Assembly (NCBI GenBank): GCA_963971425.1 | Contig: OZ020521.1 | Coordinates: forward strand, 498,501-562,500 | Length of the DNA: 64,000 nt | From: Bryoerythrophyllum caledonicum | Lineage: Eukaryota > Streptophyta > Bryopsida > Pottiales > Pottiaceae | Direction of reading: 5' to 3' | In this document: positions 55,568-64,000 of the stretch, in pieces | Position numbering within the stretch: position 1 is the stretch's first letter | How the letters are laid out: every line of letters starts with the position of its first letter | The notes under the pieces: generated by a model | Databases searched by the model: none | What the model was told of the DNA's origin: nothing | The model's input: only the letters and a program-made list of their open reading frames with translations | Position numbers and translations under genes: made by a program

Positions 55568-58381
55568 ATGGAAGAAGACTCATTTGATGTCAGAAATCGA
55601 GTTCCACCAACCTTGCCTCCCGGTGTTGCTCCATGTGAGGGTATTCCTTGCGCTGCCTGGTTTTCGAAGCGCGTTATCCTTCGAAATACATCAGGGAATA
55701 ACGTCGGAATCGGACTATGTCAGAGTGTTGATTCCAACTTAATTCCCGAAACTAGAGGTCGGCCACTTGGAGATGACCATGTTGCGGTTCTGATTGCTGA
55801 ATCTTTAAATGAAGATGATATTCCTTTGAATTGGATGTTTGCTCTCCGAGCATGGCCAATTCGACAGGTCTTTCTTCGTAATGTGAGTTTGTACGATCAA
55901 GAGCAAACTTGCATTTACAATGCCGCTCTAAAGGTATTCCGTCGGGGTCCAAGAATTGGTGTTCGACAGTATGAGAGCAATCGTCAAAGGCGAGTGCTGC
56001 CTTCCCCACCAAAGAAGGAAGTACTCCTTTCTGCACAATCAATCAACCTTGTTGCGAGCGTTGTTTGTTGTCCAAGAAATTGTACTCAAAGCTTTCCACG
56101 CTGTTTAATTTCTGTACTTCGAACGCAAGTTCACAATGACATTGGAGGTGTATACTTTCGGAAACATGTTTTACTTGATGTGCATAGGCAACTGCACATT
56201 GACTCTAATGGCAACCATGTGGTGACACTCGATGGAATTCATGTATGCCAAGATGCATGGTGTACAATCATGGGGGTCAGCCGAGCCACATTCTACCGAT
56301 ACAAAAGCGATGCGAAGGATGAAGTGCGAGCGATGGCACACGGCAATTCTGGGACTAAGAAGCCTCGCACCCATACTCTCCAAGCAATTGCTACATTGCA
56401 CGACCTACTTGACGATGCTGCTGACAGTAGTCCTAACAAGACTACTACACTTGGCACTGGGGAGAAGGTTGTTTCGAAACATCTTCCCTCCTCCTTTCAA
56501 TGGAGTGCAGTGTTGCCCAAAGTGAACGAGGTGAATTCAAGATTTGGCCTCAAGCCAATATCTTTGTCTGGTCTTAGCCGAATTCGGAGCTCTGAATTTG
56601 AACAATTTTCCACTAAGAAACCGGGTGACAACTTTGCTCGCTGCGGTAGATGCGACCAATTGAAGCAATTGAAGAAGGCTAGTACGCGAGGGTCCTCCGC
56701 ATTCAATATGTGGGATACCAAATTAAAGTTGCATCAGGCCTCCCAACAGACTCATCGTATTTTATATTATGGGAACCGGAAGAACTTGGAGGATAGGCCA
56801 GATGACGATGTTTGCATCATCCATGATAAAATGGATCACAGCAAAACAACATCTCCCCATTTTTCTCACAAGAATAAGGCAACGGAGTCCTTCATGAAAC
56901 TCACCGTAGCTGTGACTGGAATGATTGCTCATGGACATGGAGATGTCCGTTATGCACATTATAGTCTTGACATCTTCCCTACCGACTTGAATCACACTGT
57001 TGGATCCATTGCTAAGTTACTTCGGGACTTAGAGAGTCCACCGGTGTATTCTTCTCGTGAATTATTTGCAAGAGGGAGAGCTTCTCCTCTATCTCAGGCT
57101 GTGCTTGTGGATGCCAATGTGTGCCTTGGATCCCTTGCGGCTCCACCGGTTGAACCTGTTCCTGCAAGGCAATTACCACCAATTCTCCAAATGCAATTGG
57201 ATAATGCCACAGGAGACAATAAGAATAGATTTGTGTTTGCTTTCTTCTCCCTACTTGTTCATTTGGGTATTTTCCGAGAAGTACACGTGAACTTCTTACT
57301 TGTTGGTCATACTCACGAGGATATTGATGCAATGTTTGGGAGATGGAGTACCAAACTTAAGTCAAATAGCTATCCAACGATTCCACTCTTGATGAAGTCA
57401 TTCATGGAAGCTGAAGAGAAGCCGGTTATTCCACATCTTATTGAAGGGGTGCCCGACTTCAAGGGCTTTCTTGATGGATATTTGTGCAACGGCAATGAGG
57501 CCCTTACGGGTCATACAAAGGGCCAGCAGTTCAAGTTTTACAAGGACTCTGATGGTTTGCCAAAGATGCAGTACAAAATTCTTTGTACAGACAGAGATTG
57601 GTTGCCCGAGGAGAATGGAGGAATTCAGTTGTGGAAAATGACGGCAGATGGTAGACCAATATTGCCTCATGGGCAGCCACTTCCTCTCATTCCGCATCGT
57701 CATGAGAATTATGATGAGGTTATGAAGGGTATTTCTGGGTTTCTAAGTCTATGGGAATCTATGGCAAATGAGGATATCTCAGGTGAATACAGGAGGAAGA
57801 ATGAACATATCATGTACTATTGGAGAGGTGTAAAGGCTGCTCTTGAGGTGCCATTGGAAGAATCGACTTCCCTACGCGAGGGATTTTGGCCACTATCTAG
57901 ATATGCTCCGTCTATTGTTGATGAATATGATATAGATGGTACTTTGAGGGAGGAGTATGCAGAAGACCCTCCATTCATTGGACAACGACGTCATTGTCCG
58001 CCTCCATACTTCCGGGTTGGTAGAGATGTATATGAGGGCTATGTACTTGCGGTACGTTCAGCTGATGGGGATTTGCGCCCATTTTGGATTGCCTTGGCAT
58101 TGACTAATCCACATCCGGATCGTGAACATTCTCATGAGATTAAAGTGCAATACTACAAACCCGCATCCCAACGTCATGTGGACTTGGAAACGTACCAAGG
58201 GTGGGATTCTAGTAATGGGAACAATTGGGTAGAAGAATCAGAATCTGAACCAATCTGGGTATATACAGATTGCATTGTAACAGCTTGGAAGCCTAGGTTC
58301 CGTGGAAACACTAGTTCTTCGAGGCTCAAAATTCCGAAATCACAGGTAGAAATAATCAAGGCATCTTTAGCTGAATATTAG
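55568..58381 (+). CDS. DUF7869-like putative transposase of element 2 (937 aa)
   Basis: Intact frame beginning directly after a splice acceptor (gttttgtag|atg). Motifs are as in the element 1 copy: Cys cluster CCPRNC (167-172), 'HVCQDAWCTIMGVSRATFYR' (225-244), CGRC (359-362), DKMDHSKT (420-427), QLDNATGDNKNR (543-554) and GHTHEDIDAMFGRW (580-593). A C-terminal 'PFWIALAL...IKVQYYKP...IVTAWKP' module follows. Conservation with the 942-aa homologue is very strong in the 540-610 block and moderate elsewhere, consistent with purifying selection on the catalytic core. It faces away from the large gene across a ~9-kb noncoding middle. Ends in TAG. Likely a DNA-cutting recombinase acting on the AACACCATATTC ends; catalysis is not proven. 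Confidence 0.88.
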   Translation: MEEDSFDVRNRVPPTLPPGVAPCEGIPCAAWFSKRVILRNTSGNNVGIGLCQSVDSNLIPETRGRPLGDDHVAVLIAESLNEDDIPLNWMFALRAWPIRQVFLRNVSLYDQEQTCIYNAALKVFRRGPRIGVRQYESNRQRRVLPSPPKKEVLLSAQSINLVASVVCCPRNCTQSFPRCLISVLRTQVHNDIGGVYFRKHVLLDVHRQLHIDSNGNHVVTLDGIHVCQDAWCTIMGVSRATFYRYKSDAKDEVRAMAHGNSGTKKPRTHTLQAIATLHDLLDDAADSSPNKTTTLGTGEKVVSKHLPSSFQWSAVLPKVNEVNSRFGLKPISLSGLSRIRSSEFEQFSTKKPGDNFARCGRCDQLKQLKKASTRGSSAFNMWDTKLKLHQASQQTHRILYYGNRKNLEDRPDDDVCIIHDKMDHSKTTSPHFSHKNKATESFMKLTVAVTGMIAHGHGDVRYAHYSLDIFPTDLNHTVGSIAKLLRDLESPPVYSSRELFARGRASPLSQAVLVDANVCLGSLAAPPVEPVPARQLPPILQMQLDNATGDNKNRFVFAFFSLLVHLGIFREVHVNFLLVGHTHEDIDAMFGRWSTKLKSNSYPTIPLLMKSFMEAEEKPVIPHLIEGVPDFKGFLDGYLCNGNEALTGHTKGQQFKFYKDSDGLPKMQYKILCTDRDWLPEENGGIQLWKMTADGRPILPHGQPLPLIPHRHENYDEVMKGISGFLSLWESMANEDISGEYRRKNEHIMYYWRGVKAALEVPLEESTSLREGFWPLSRYAPSIVDEYDIDGTLREEYAEDPPFIGQRRHCPPPYFRVGRDVYEGYVLAVRSADGDLRPFWIALALTNPHPDREHSHEIKVQYYKPASQRHVDLETYQGWDSSNGNNWVEESESEPIWVYTDCIVTAWKPRFRGNTSSSRLKIPKSQVEIIKASLAEY

Positions 58382-59142
58382 ATTTCAACAGGTTCTGTGG
58401 TTTTTGATGACAAGAGTTATCCTAGTCATTTGAAATAGGTGGGGGTGCATGTCCTTATTTGAACTTGTGTTGTTTCAGGCTAGATATTGTACTAAGTAAG
58501 TACTGAACATGGGGGTTGTCGTGGAATTGAGACGTTGAATGTTCGCGTAGCATATTTGTAGACAAAAATTAGATTAGAATTTGTAGTTTCATATAGTGAT
58601 GTATTGTGTTGCTTCAATATCATTAAACGTTGTGGTTTGTTTGTGAAGTTATTGATGGATAAATTGTGGTTAACATAGTGTGTTTGATTCATTGTGCATT
58701 TATCCTTGATGCATTGATACTTTCTATTAAAATAAATAATTGAATGTATTTCTACAATATGTGCTAATTTTTTAGTGATTGGTATTTCAATGACCTTGTT
58801 GTTTGAAACAAGTACCACCTCTTGAAACCCTAGGTAAATTTTATTTCCCTTCAAATTGAGAAGACATGCATTTTGGGTGGCATGTAAATGAGAGTATATG
58901 TCTTATTTTAGTCCAATTTTGAGCCTTGCTAGGGATGCTCAAATTTTTGCCGCTTAAAGTTTTATGCAGTGTTTTTATTCTTGCTATGATAATGTTTTTG
59001 GATGTAGTAGTTGGCAATTTCAATCGAGCCTAAGTCTCAATATAATAAATAGTCTCAAATTAATGAAACAATAAATTGACTATAATTAGACACTATGATG
59101 AATTGAGACTCGGAAATGTCTCATTTTAATGAATATGGCGTT
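58382..59142. repeat. 3' noncoding DNA and right TIR of element 2
   Basis: No gene. A poly(A)-type A/T-rich region ends in repeated GTCTC/GAGAC words (59030-59125) and the TIR (59117-59142), the inverted match of 38772-38797. TSD AAAT follows at 59143-59146. Confidence 0.85.
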
Positions 59143-60856
59143 AAATCTACTTAACATGACACGACGATCACCATGAACACGAAGATGAACACCATGACAT
59201 GACCATCATGACAAGGGAAAGTTGACCACCACTATATAAGATAGTGAAGATTACAAGTTAAAAATATTGACCTTGGAGGCACCTCGGTACGAGGCTCCTA
59301 ATTTCTCCACACTCTGAACTTGTACTACTCTAAATGTAATTCACATGAGACGACGACCACCATGAACACGAAGATGAACACCATGACACGACGAGCATGA
59401 TGAGGAAGACGACCAACACCTCTAAGGATAGTGAAGATTACAAGTTAAAAAAATTGACCCTAGAGGCATCTCGGTACCGAGGACCCTAATTTCTCCAAAC
59501 TCTGAACTTGTAGAACTAATCCAAATCTACTTAACATGACACAACGACCACCATGAACACGAAGATGAACACCATGACATGATCATCACGACAAGGGGAA
59601 GACGACCTGTACCTCTAAGGATAGTGAAGATTAGAAGTTAAAAAAATTAACCCTGGAGGCACCTCGGTACCGAGGCCCCTAATTTCTCTAGACTCTGAAC
59701 TTGTAGAACTAATCCAAATCTACTTAACATGACACGACGACCACCATGAACACGAAGATGAACACCATGATGCGACGAGCATGACGAGGAAGACAACCAA
59801 CACCTCTAAGGATAGTAAGGATTACAAGTTAAGAAAGTTAACCCTAGAGGCACCTCGGTACCGAGGCCCCTATTTTCTCTAGACTCTGAATATGTAGAAC
59901 TAATCCAAATCTACTTAACATGACAGGACGATCACCATGAACACAAAGATGAACACCATGACACGACGAGCATGACGAGGAGAAGTCGACCAGCTCCATA
60001 TAGGATAGTGAAGATTACAAGTTAAAAAAATTGACGCTAGAGGCACCTCGGTACCGAGGTCCCTATTCTCTCCAGACTTTGAACTTGTAGAACTAATCCA
60101 AATCTACTTCACATGACACGACGACCACCATGAACACGAAGATGAACACCATGACACAACGAGCATGATGTGGAAGACGACCAACACCTCTATGGATAGT
60201 GAAGATTACAATGTAAAAAAATTGACCCTAGAGGCACCTCGGTACTAAGGCCCCTATTCTCTCCAGACTCTGAATTTGTAGAACTAATCCAAATCTACTT
60301 AACATGACACGACGATCACCATGAACACGAAGATAAACACCATGACACGACGAGCATGACGAGGAAGACGACCAACAGCTCTAAGGATAGTGAAGATTAC
60401 AAGTTAAAAAAATTGACCCTGGAGGTCCTCGGTGCCGAGGCCCCTATTCTCTCCATACTCTGAACTTGTACAACTAATCCAAATCTACTTAACATGACAC
60501 GACGATCACCATAAACACGAAGATGAACACCATGACATGACTATCATGACAAGGGGAAGACGACTAGCACCTCTAAGGATAGTGATGATTACAAGTTAAA
60601 AAAATTGACCTTGGAGGCACCTCGGTACCGAGGCCCCTATTCTCTCCAGACTCTGAACTTGTAGAACTAATCCAAATCTACTTCACATGACATGACGACC
60701 AGCATGAACAGGAAGATGAACACCATCACATGACGAGCATGATGAGGAAGACGACCAGCACCTCTAAGGATAGTGAAGATTACAAGTTAAAAAAATTGAC
60801 CCTGGAGGCACCTCAGTGCCGAGGCCCCTATTCTCTCCATACTGTGAACTTGTGTG
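59143..60856 (+). repeat. ~190-bp satellite array, about nine monomers
   Basis: Same satellite as the other arrays. The first monomer continues the one cut at 38771. Ends abruptly after 'tgtgaacttg' where unrelated sequence begins TGTGAGCCGC. Confidence 0.95.
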
Positions 60857-61764
60857 AGCCGCAAAATTGGCCCACGATGTTGAATGGGTCACGCATCGCG
60901 TCCATAAAGGTTAACTTGTAGTGGAAATGGGTTATTTCATTGGTTAGCTCGAGGTTTTTGATCAAAATAGCTAAAAAGCCTTCCGTGCGCTAATTCCTTA
61001 ACTAGAAACTATTTATTGGCAATCGCGGAATTTAGGTAGTTAGCCAAAAAATAAATAGAAAGGAAATAATGAAGAAAAGCCAAAAAACAAAACAAAAAAA
61101 ACAATAAGAAGAATTAAAATTAATAGTGGTGGAGAAGAATTTACCTCCTACCGTTTGTAGACGCAATTGGTTACGATGAAGAAATCACAAAAGAAGAAAA
61201 AAAGAGAAGAAGAGAAATGATGGTGAGGGGAAGAAAAAAAAAGGGAGGCTTAAAAGCCCTTAATAAAATAGTGGAAAAGGTCCAAAAGGCTTGGACAACC
61301 CCCTCATCACTCACTAAGTAAATTTAGGAATTACCCCAAACAAGGGGAATTCAATTTAGGTAGATTAAATTAGATTTAGCACCCTTGGAAATTAGCTAAT
61401 AGCTCACTTATTGAGATCATGCACACCCATGTGGCATGGAGTCAATGTTTAGATTTAGATATTCCTTGGTTAGTGGGACACCCACTCTTGTTAAATGCAA
61501 GGGTGGCACGGAATTAGTAGTCATAGGTTTAATAGGTTTTGTAAGAAGGAAGCCATTAATGGAAGAAGGCAAAAGGCGGCAGGGAACGTCCTTGGGAACG
61601 CAAGAAGAGCGAAGGTTGGGGGTTTACCCCTGGAGAAGGCTCATTCGGGAAGGAGAGAGGGGAGTAGGAGGAGAGAGAACAGGGTGTGGAGAGAATGTGC
61701 GAAGGGAGCGAACTGAGAGAATGAGAGCCGGAAGCCCCGGCCACTGGAAGTATGAATTAGGTTA
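60857..61764. other. Unidentified insert after the satellite, possibly LTR-like
   Basis: The satellite breaks at a TG start (tgtgagccgcaaaattggcc), compatible with the edge of another LTR element, but no partner end or duplication is in the window. The interior is A-rich, then G/A-rich ('gaggagagag', 'gggagcgaac'). No supported gene. The frames at 61.4-61.8 kb are composition artefacts. Confidence 0.35.
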
Positions 61765-64000
61765 GAGCAGCAACACGAACAGGACGAGATCACGAAGAGC
61801 AGCAACACGAAGAGCAGGACTTAAGCTGAACCACGAAGAGGACGAGATCACGAAGAGCAGCAACACGAAGAGTAGGAGTTGAGCTGAACCACGAAGAGGA
61901 CGAGATCACGAAGAGCAGCAATACGACGAGGACGAGATCACGAAGAGCAGCAACACAAAGAGCAGGAGTTGAGCTGAACCACGAAGAGGACGAGATCACG
62001 AAGAGCAGCAACACGAAGAGGACAAGATCACGACGAGCAGCAACACGAAGAGGACGAGACCACGAAGAGCAGCAACACGGAGAGCAAGAGTTGAGCTCAA
62101 CACGAAGAGGACGAGATCACGAAGAGCACCAACACGAAGAGGAGGAGTTGACCTGAACCACGAAGAGGACAAGATCACAAAGAACAGCAACACGAAGATA
62201 ACGAGATCACGAAGAGCAGCTACACGAAGAGGACGAGATCACGAAGAGAAGCAACACGAAGAGCAGGAGTTGAGCTGAACCACGAAGAGGACGAGATCAT
62301 GAAAAGCAGCAACACAAAGACGACGAGATTACGAAGAGCAGCAACACGAAGAGGACGAGATCACGAAGAGCAGCAACATGAAGAGTAGGAGTTGAGTTGA
62401 ACCACGAAGAAGACGAGATCATGAAGAGCAGCAACACGAAGAGGACCACACCACGAAGAGCACCAACATGAAGAGCACGAGCTGAGCTGAACCACGAAGA
62501 GGACGAGATCACAAAGAGCAGCAACACGAAGAGGACGAGATCATGAAGAGCAACAACACGAAGAGCAGGAGTTGAGCTGAACCACGACGAGGACGAGATC
62601 ACGAAGAGCTGCAATACGAAGAGGACGAGATCACCCGGAGTAGCAACACGAAGAGCAGGAGTTAAGCTGAACCACGAAGAGGAAGAGATCACGAAGAGCA
62701 GCAACACGAAGAGGACGAGATCATGAAGAGCAGCAACACGAAGAGGACGAGATCACAAAGAGCACCAACACGAAGAGGAAGAGATCACGAAGAGCAGCAA
62801 CACGAAGAGGACAAGATCATGAAGAGCAGCAACACGAAGAGGACGAGATCACGAAGAGCAGCAAAACGAAGAGCAGGAGTTGAACTGAACACGAAGAGGA
62901 CGAGATCACGAAGAGCAGCAACACGAAGAGAACAAGATCACGAAGAGCAGCAACACGAAGACCAGGAGTTGAGCTGAACACGAAGAGAACGAGATCACGA
63001 AGAGCAGCAACACGAAGAGGACTAGATCACGAAGAGCACCAACACGAAGAGGACTAGATCACGAAGAGCAGCAACACGAAGAGGACGAGATCACGAAGAG
63101 CAGCAACACGAAGAGGAATAGATCACGAAGAGCAGCTACACGAAGAGGACGAGATCACGAAGAACAGCAACACGAAGAGCAGGAGTTGAGCTAAACCACA
63201 AAGAGGACGAGATCAGCAAGAGCAGCAACACAAATAGGACGAGATCACGAAGAGCAGCAACACGAAGAGGATGAGATCACGAAGAGCGGTAACACGAAGA
63301 GGACGAGATAACGAAGAGCAGCTACACGAAGAGGACGAGATCACGAAGAGCAGCAATACGAAGAGTAGGAGTTGAGCTGAACACGAAGAGGACGAGATCC
63401 CGAAGAGTAGCAACACGAAGAGGACGAGATCACGAAGAGCAGCAGCACGAAGAGTAGGAGTTGAGCTGAACACGAAGAGGACGAGATCCCGAAGAGCAGC
63501 AACACGAAGAGGACGAGATCACGAAGAGCAGCTACACGAAGAGGACGAGATCACGAAGAGCATCAACACGAACGGCAGGAGTTGCGCTGCACCACGAAGA
63601 GGACGAGATTAGCAAGAGCAACAAGACGAAGATGACGAGATCACGAAGAGCAGCAACACGAAGAGGACGAGAACACGAAGAGCAGCAACATGAAAAGCAG
63701 GAGCTGAGCTAAACCACGAAGAGGACGAGATCACGAAGACCAGCAACACGAAGAGGACGAGATCACGAAGAGTAACAATACGAAGAGCAAGAATTGAGCT
63801 GAACCACGAAGAAGACGAGATCACGAAGAGCAGCAACACGAAGAGGACGGGATCACAAAGTGCAGCAACACGAAGAGGACGAGATCATGAAGAGCAGCAA
63901 CACGAAGACAACGAGATCAGGAAGAGCAGCAACACGAAGAGCAGGAGTTGAACCGAACACGAAGAGGACGAGCTCACAAAGAGCTGCAACATGAAGAGGA
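61765..64000. repeat. 32-bp minisatellite array, runs off the window
   Basis: Tandem units of 'gatcacgaagagcagcaaca' plus 'cgaagaggacga' (32 bp), interrupted at irregular intervals by a 'gcaggagttgagctgaacc' spacer unit. It starts about 61765 and continues to the end. The leucine/serine-rich open frames on the minus strand are shadows of the repeat. Confidence 0.9.

Larger units (their letters stand above)
38772..59142 (-). mobile_element. Giant TIR element 2 (20,371 bp)
   Basis: Same architecture as element 1 but inverted: small gene (minus), large gene (minus), noncoding middle, transposase (plus). The left end AACACCATATTCATTAAAAT and the reverse complement of the right end AACGCCATATTCATTAAAAT match at 25 of 26 positions (through TGAGACA). 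Flanked by AAAT (38768-38771 and 59143-59146). The host is the same satellite as for element 1, and the break is six bases further along the monomer. The proteins and palindrome arms differ clearly from element 1, so the two are old sister families, not a recent duplication. Confidence 0.92.

Noticed and set aside
10535-59142. Polinton, giant-virus or other capsid-bearing element
   Set aside because: No capsid, packaging ATPase, protease, polymerase B or retroviral-type integrase is seen in either giant element.
61765-64000. Leu/Ser-rich proteins on the minus strand
   Set aside because: Translations of a 32-bp minisatellite; frame shifts with each unit and composition is that of the repeat.

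Overview
The window looks like nuclear DNA of a land plant. Plant-type telomere-like repeats (TTTAGGG variants) lie near 15.46-15.55 kb, the retroelement integrase is of plant Ty3/gypsy type, and two genes encode an FCP1-like HAD domain with the 'DLxG...WSS' signature I associate with plant NIF-like proteins. Nothing fixes the species; a non-seed plant is possible but unproven. There is almost no ordinary host gene content. The window is a nest of mobile elements in satellite DNA.

Layout: 1-5.8 kb, the 3' part of a decayed Ty3/gypsy element. 5.8-10.5 kb, a ~190-bp satellite interrupted by a 2.6-kb solo LTR (6166-8763, 5-bp target duplication). 10535-30129, giant element 1 (19.6 kb). 30.1-38.8 kb, about 45 satellite monomers with a higher-order period near 2.68 kb. 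38772-59142, giant element 2 (20.4 kb). 59.1-60.9 kb, satellite again. 60.9-61.8 kb, an unidentified segment. 61.8-64.0 kb, a 32-bp minisatellite running off the end.

The main discovery is the pair of giant elements. Both start with AACACCATATTC-type terminal inverted repeats and have 4-bp target duplications (TAAT and AAAT). Both sit in the same stretch of the satellite monomer, a few bases apart, in opposite orientation. Each carries the same three genes. The first is a ~940-aa DUF7869-like putative RNase H-fold transposase. The second, divergent from it, is a very large multi-exon gene of about 1,615-1,760 codons: a ParB/DGQHR-like 'INGQHS' domain, a middle domain of unknown type, a low-complexity region with coiled coil, NLS and SUMO-interacting-like motif, and a C-terminal FCP1-like HAD domain. 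The third is a small gene downstream of that. Exon boundaries of the large gene largely agree between the elements, although the proteins are strongly diverged.

Each element is also studded, in introns and around its promoters, with 20 or more copies of a short palindrome. The core CTCGASTCGAG is shared, but the arms differ: TTAGC...GCTAA in element 1 and TATC...GATA in element 2. This looks like a binding-site family that has co-diverged with an element-encoded DNA-binding protein, possibly analogous to ParB-parS. Both transposase promoters carry E2F-like TTTCCCGC sites in the same orientation, suggesting S-phase expression. The transposase frames are open in both copies. The large gene has in-frame stops in both (4 TAG and 1 TAA in element 1, 3 TAG in element 2), so these copies are probably decaying, with recoding as the less likely alternative. 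Functions of the large protein are inferred from motifs and layout only.
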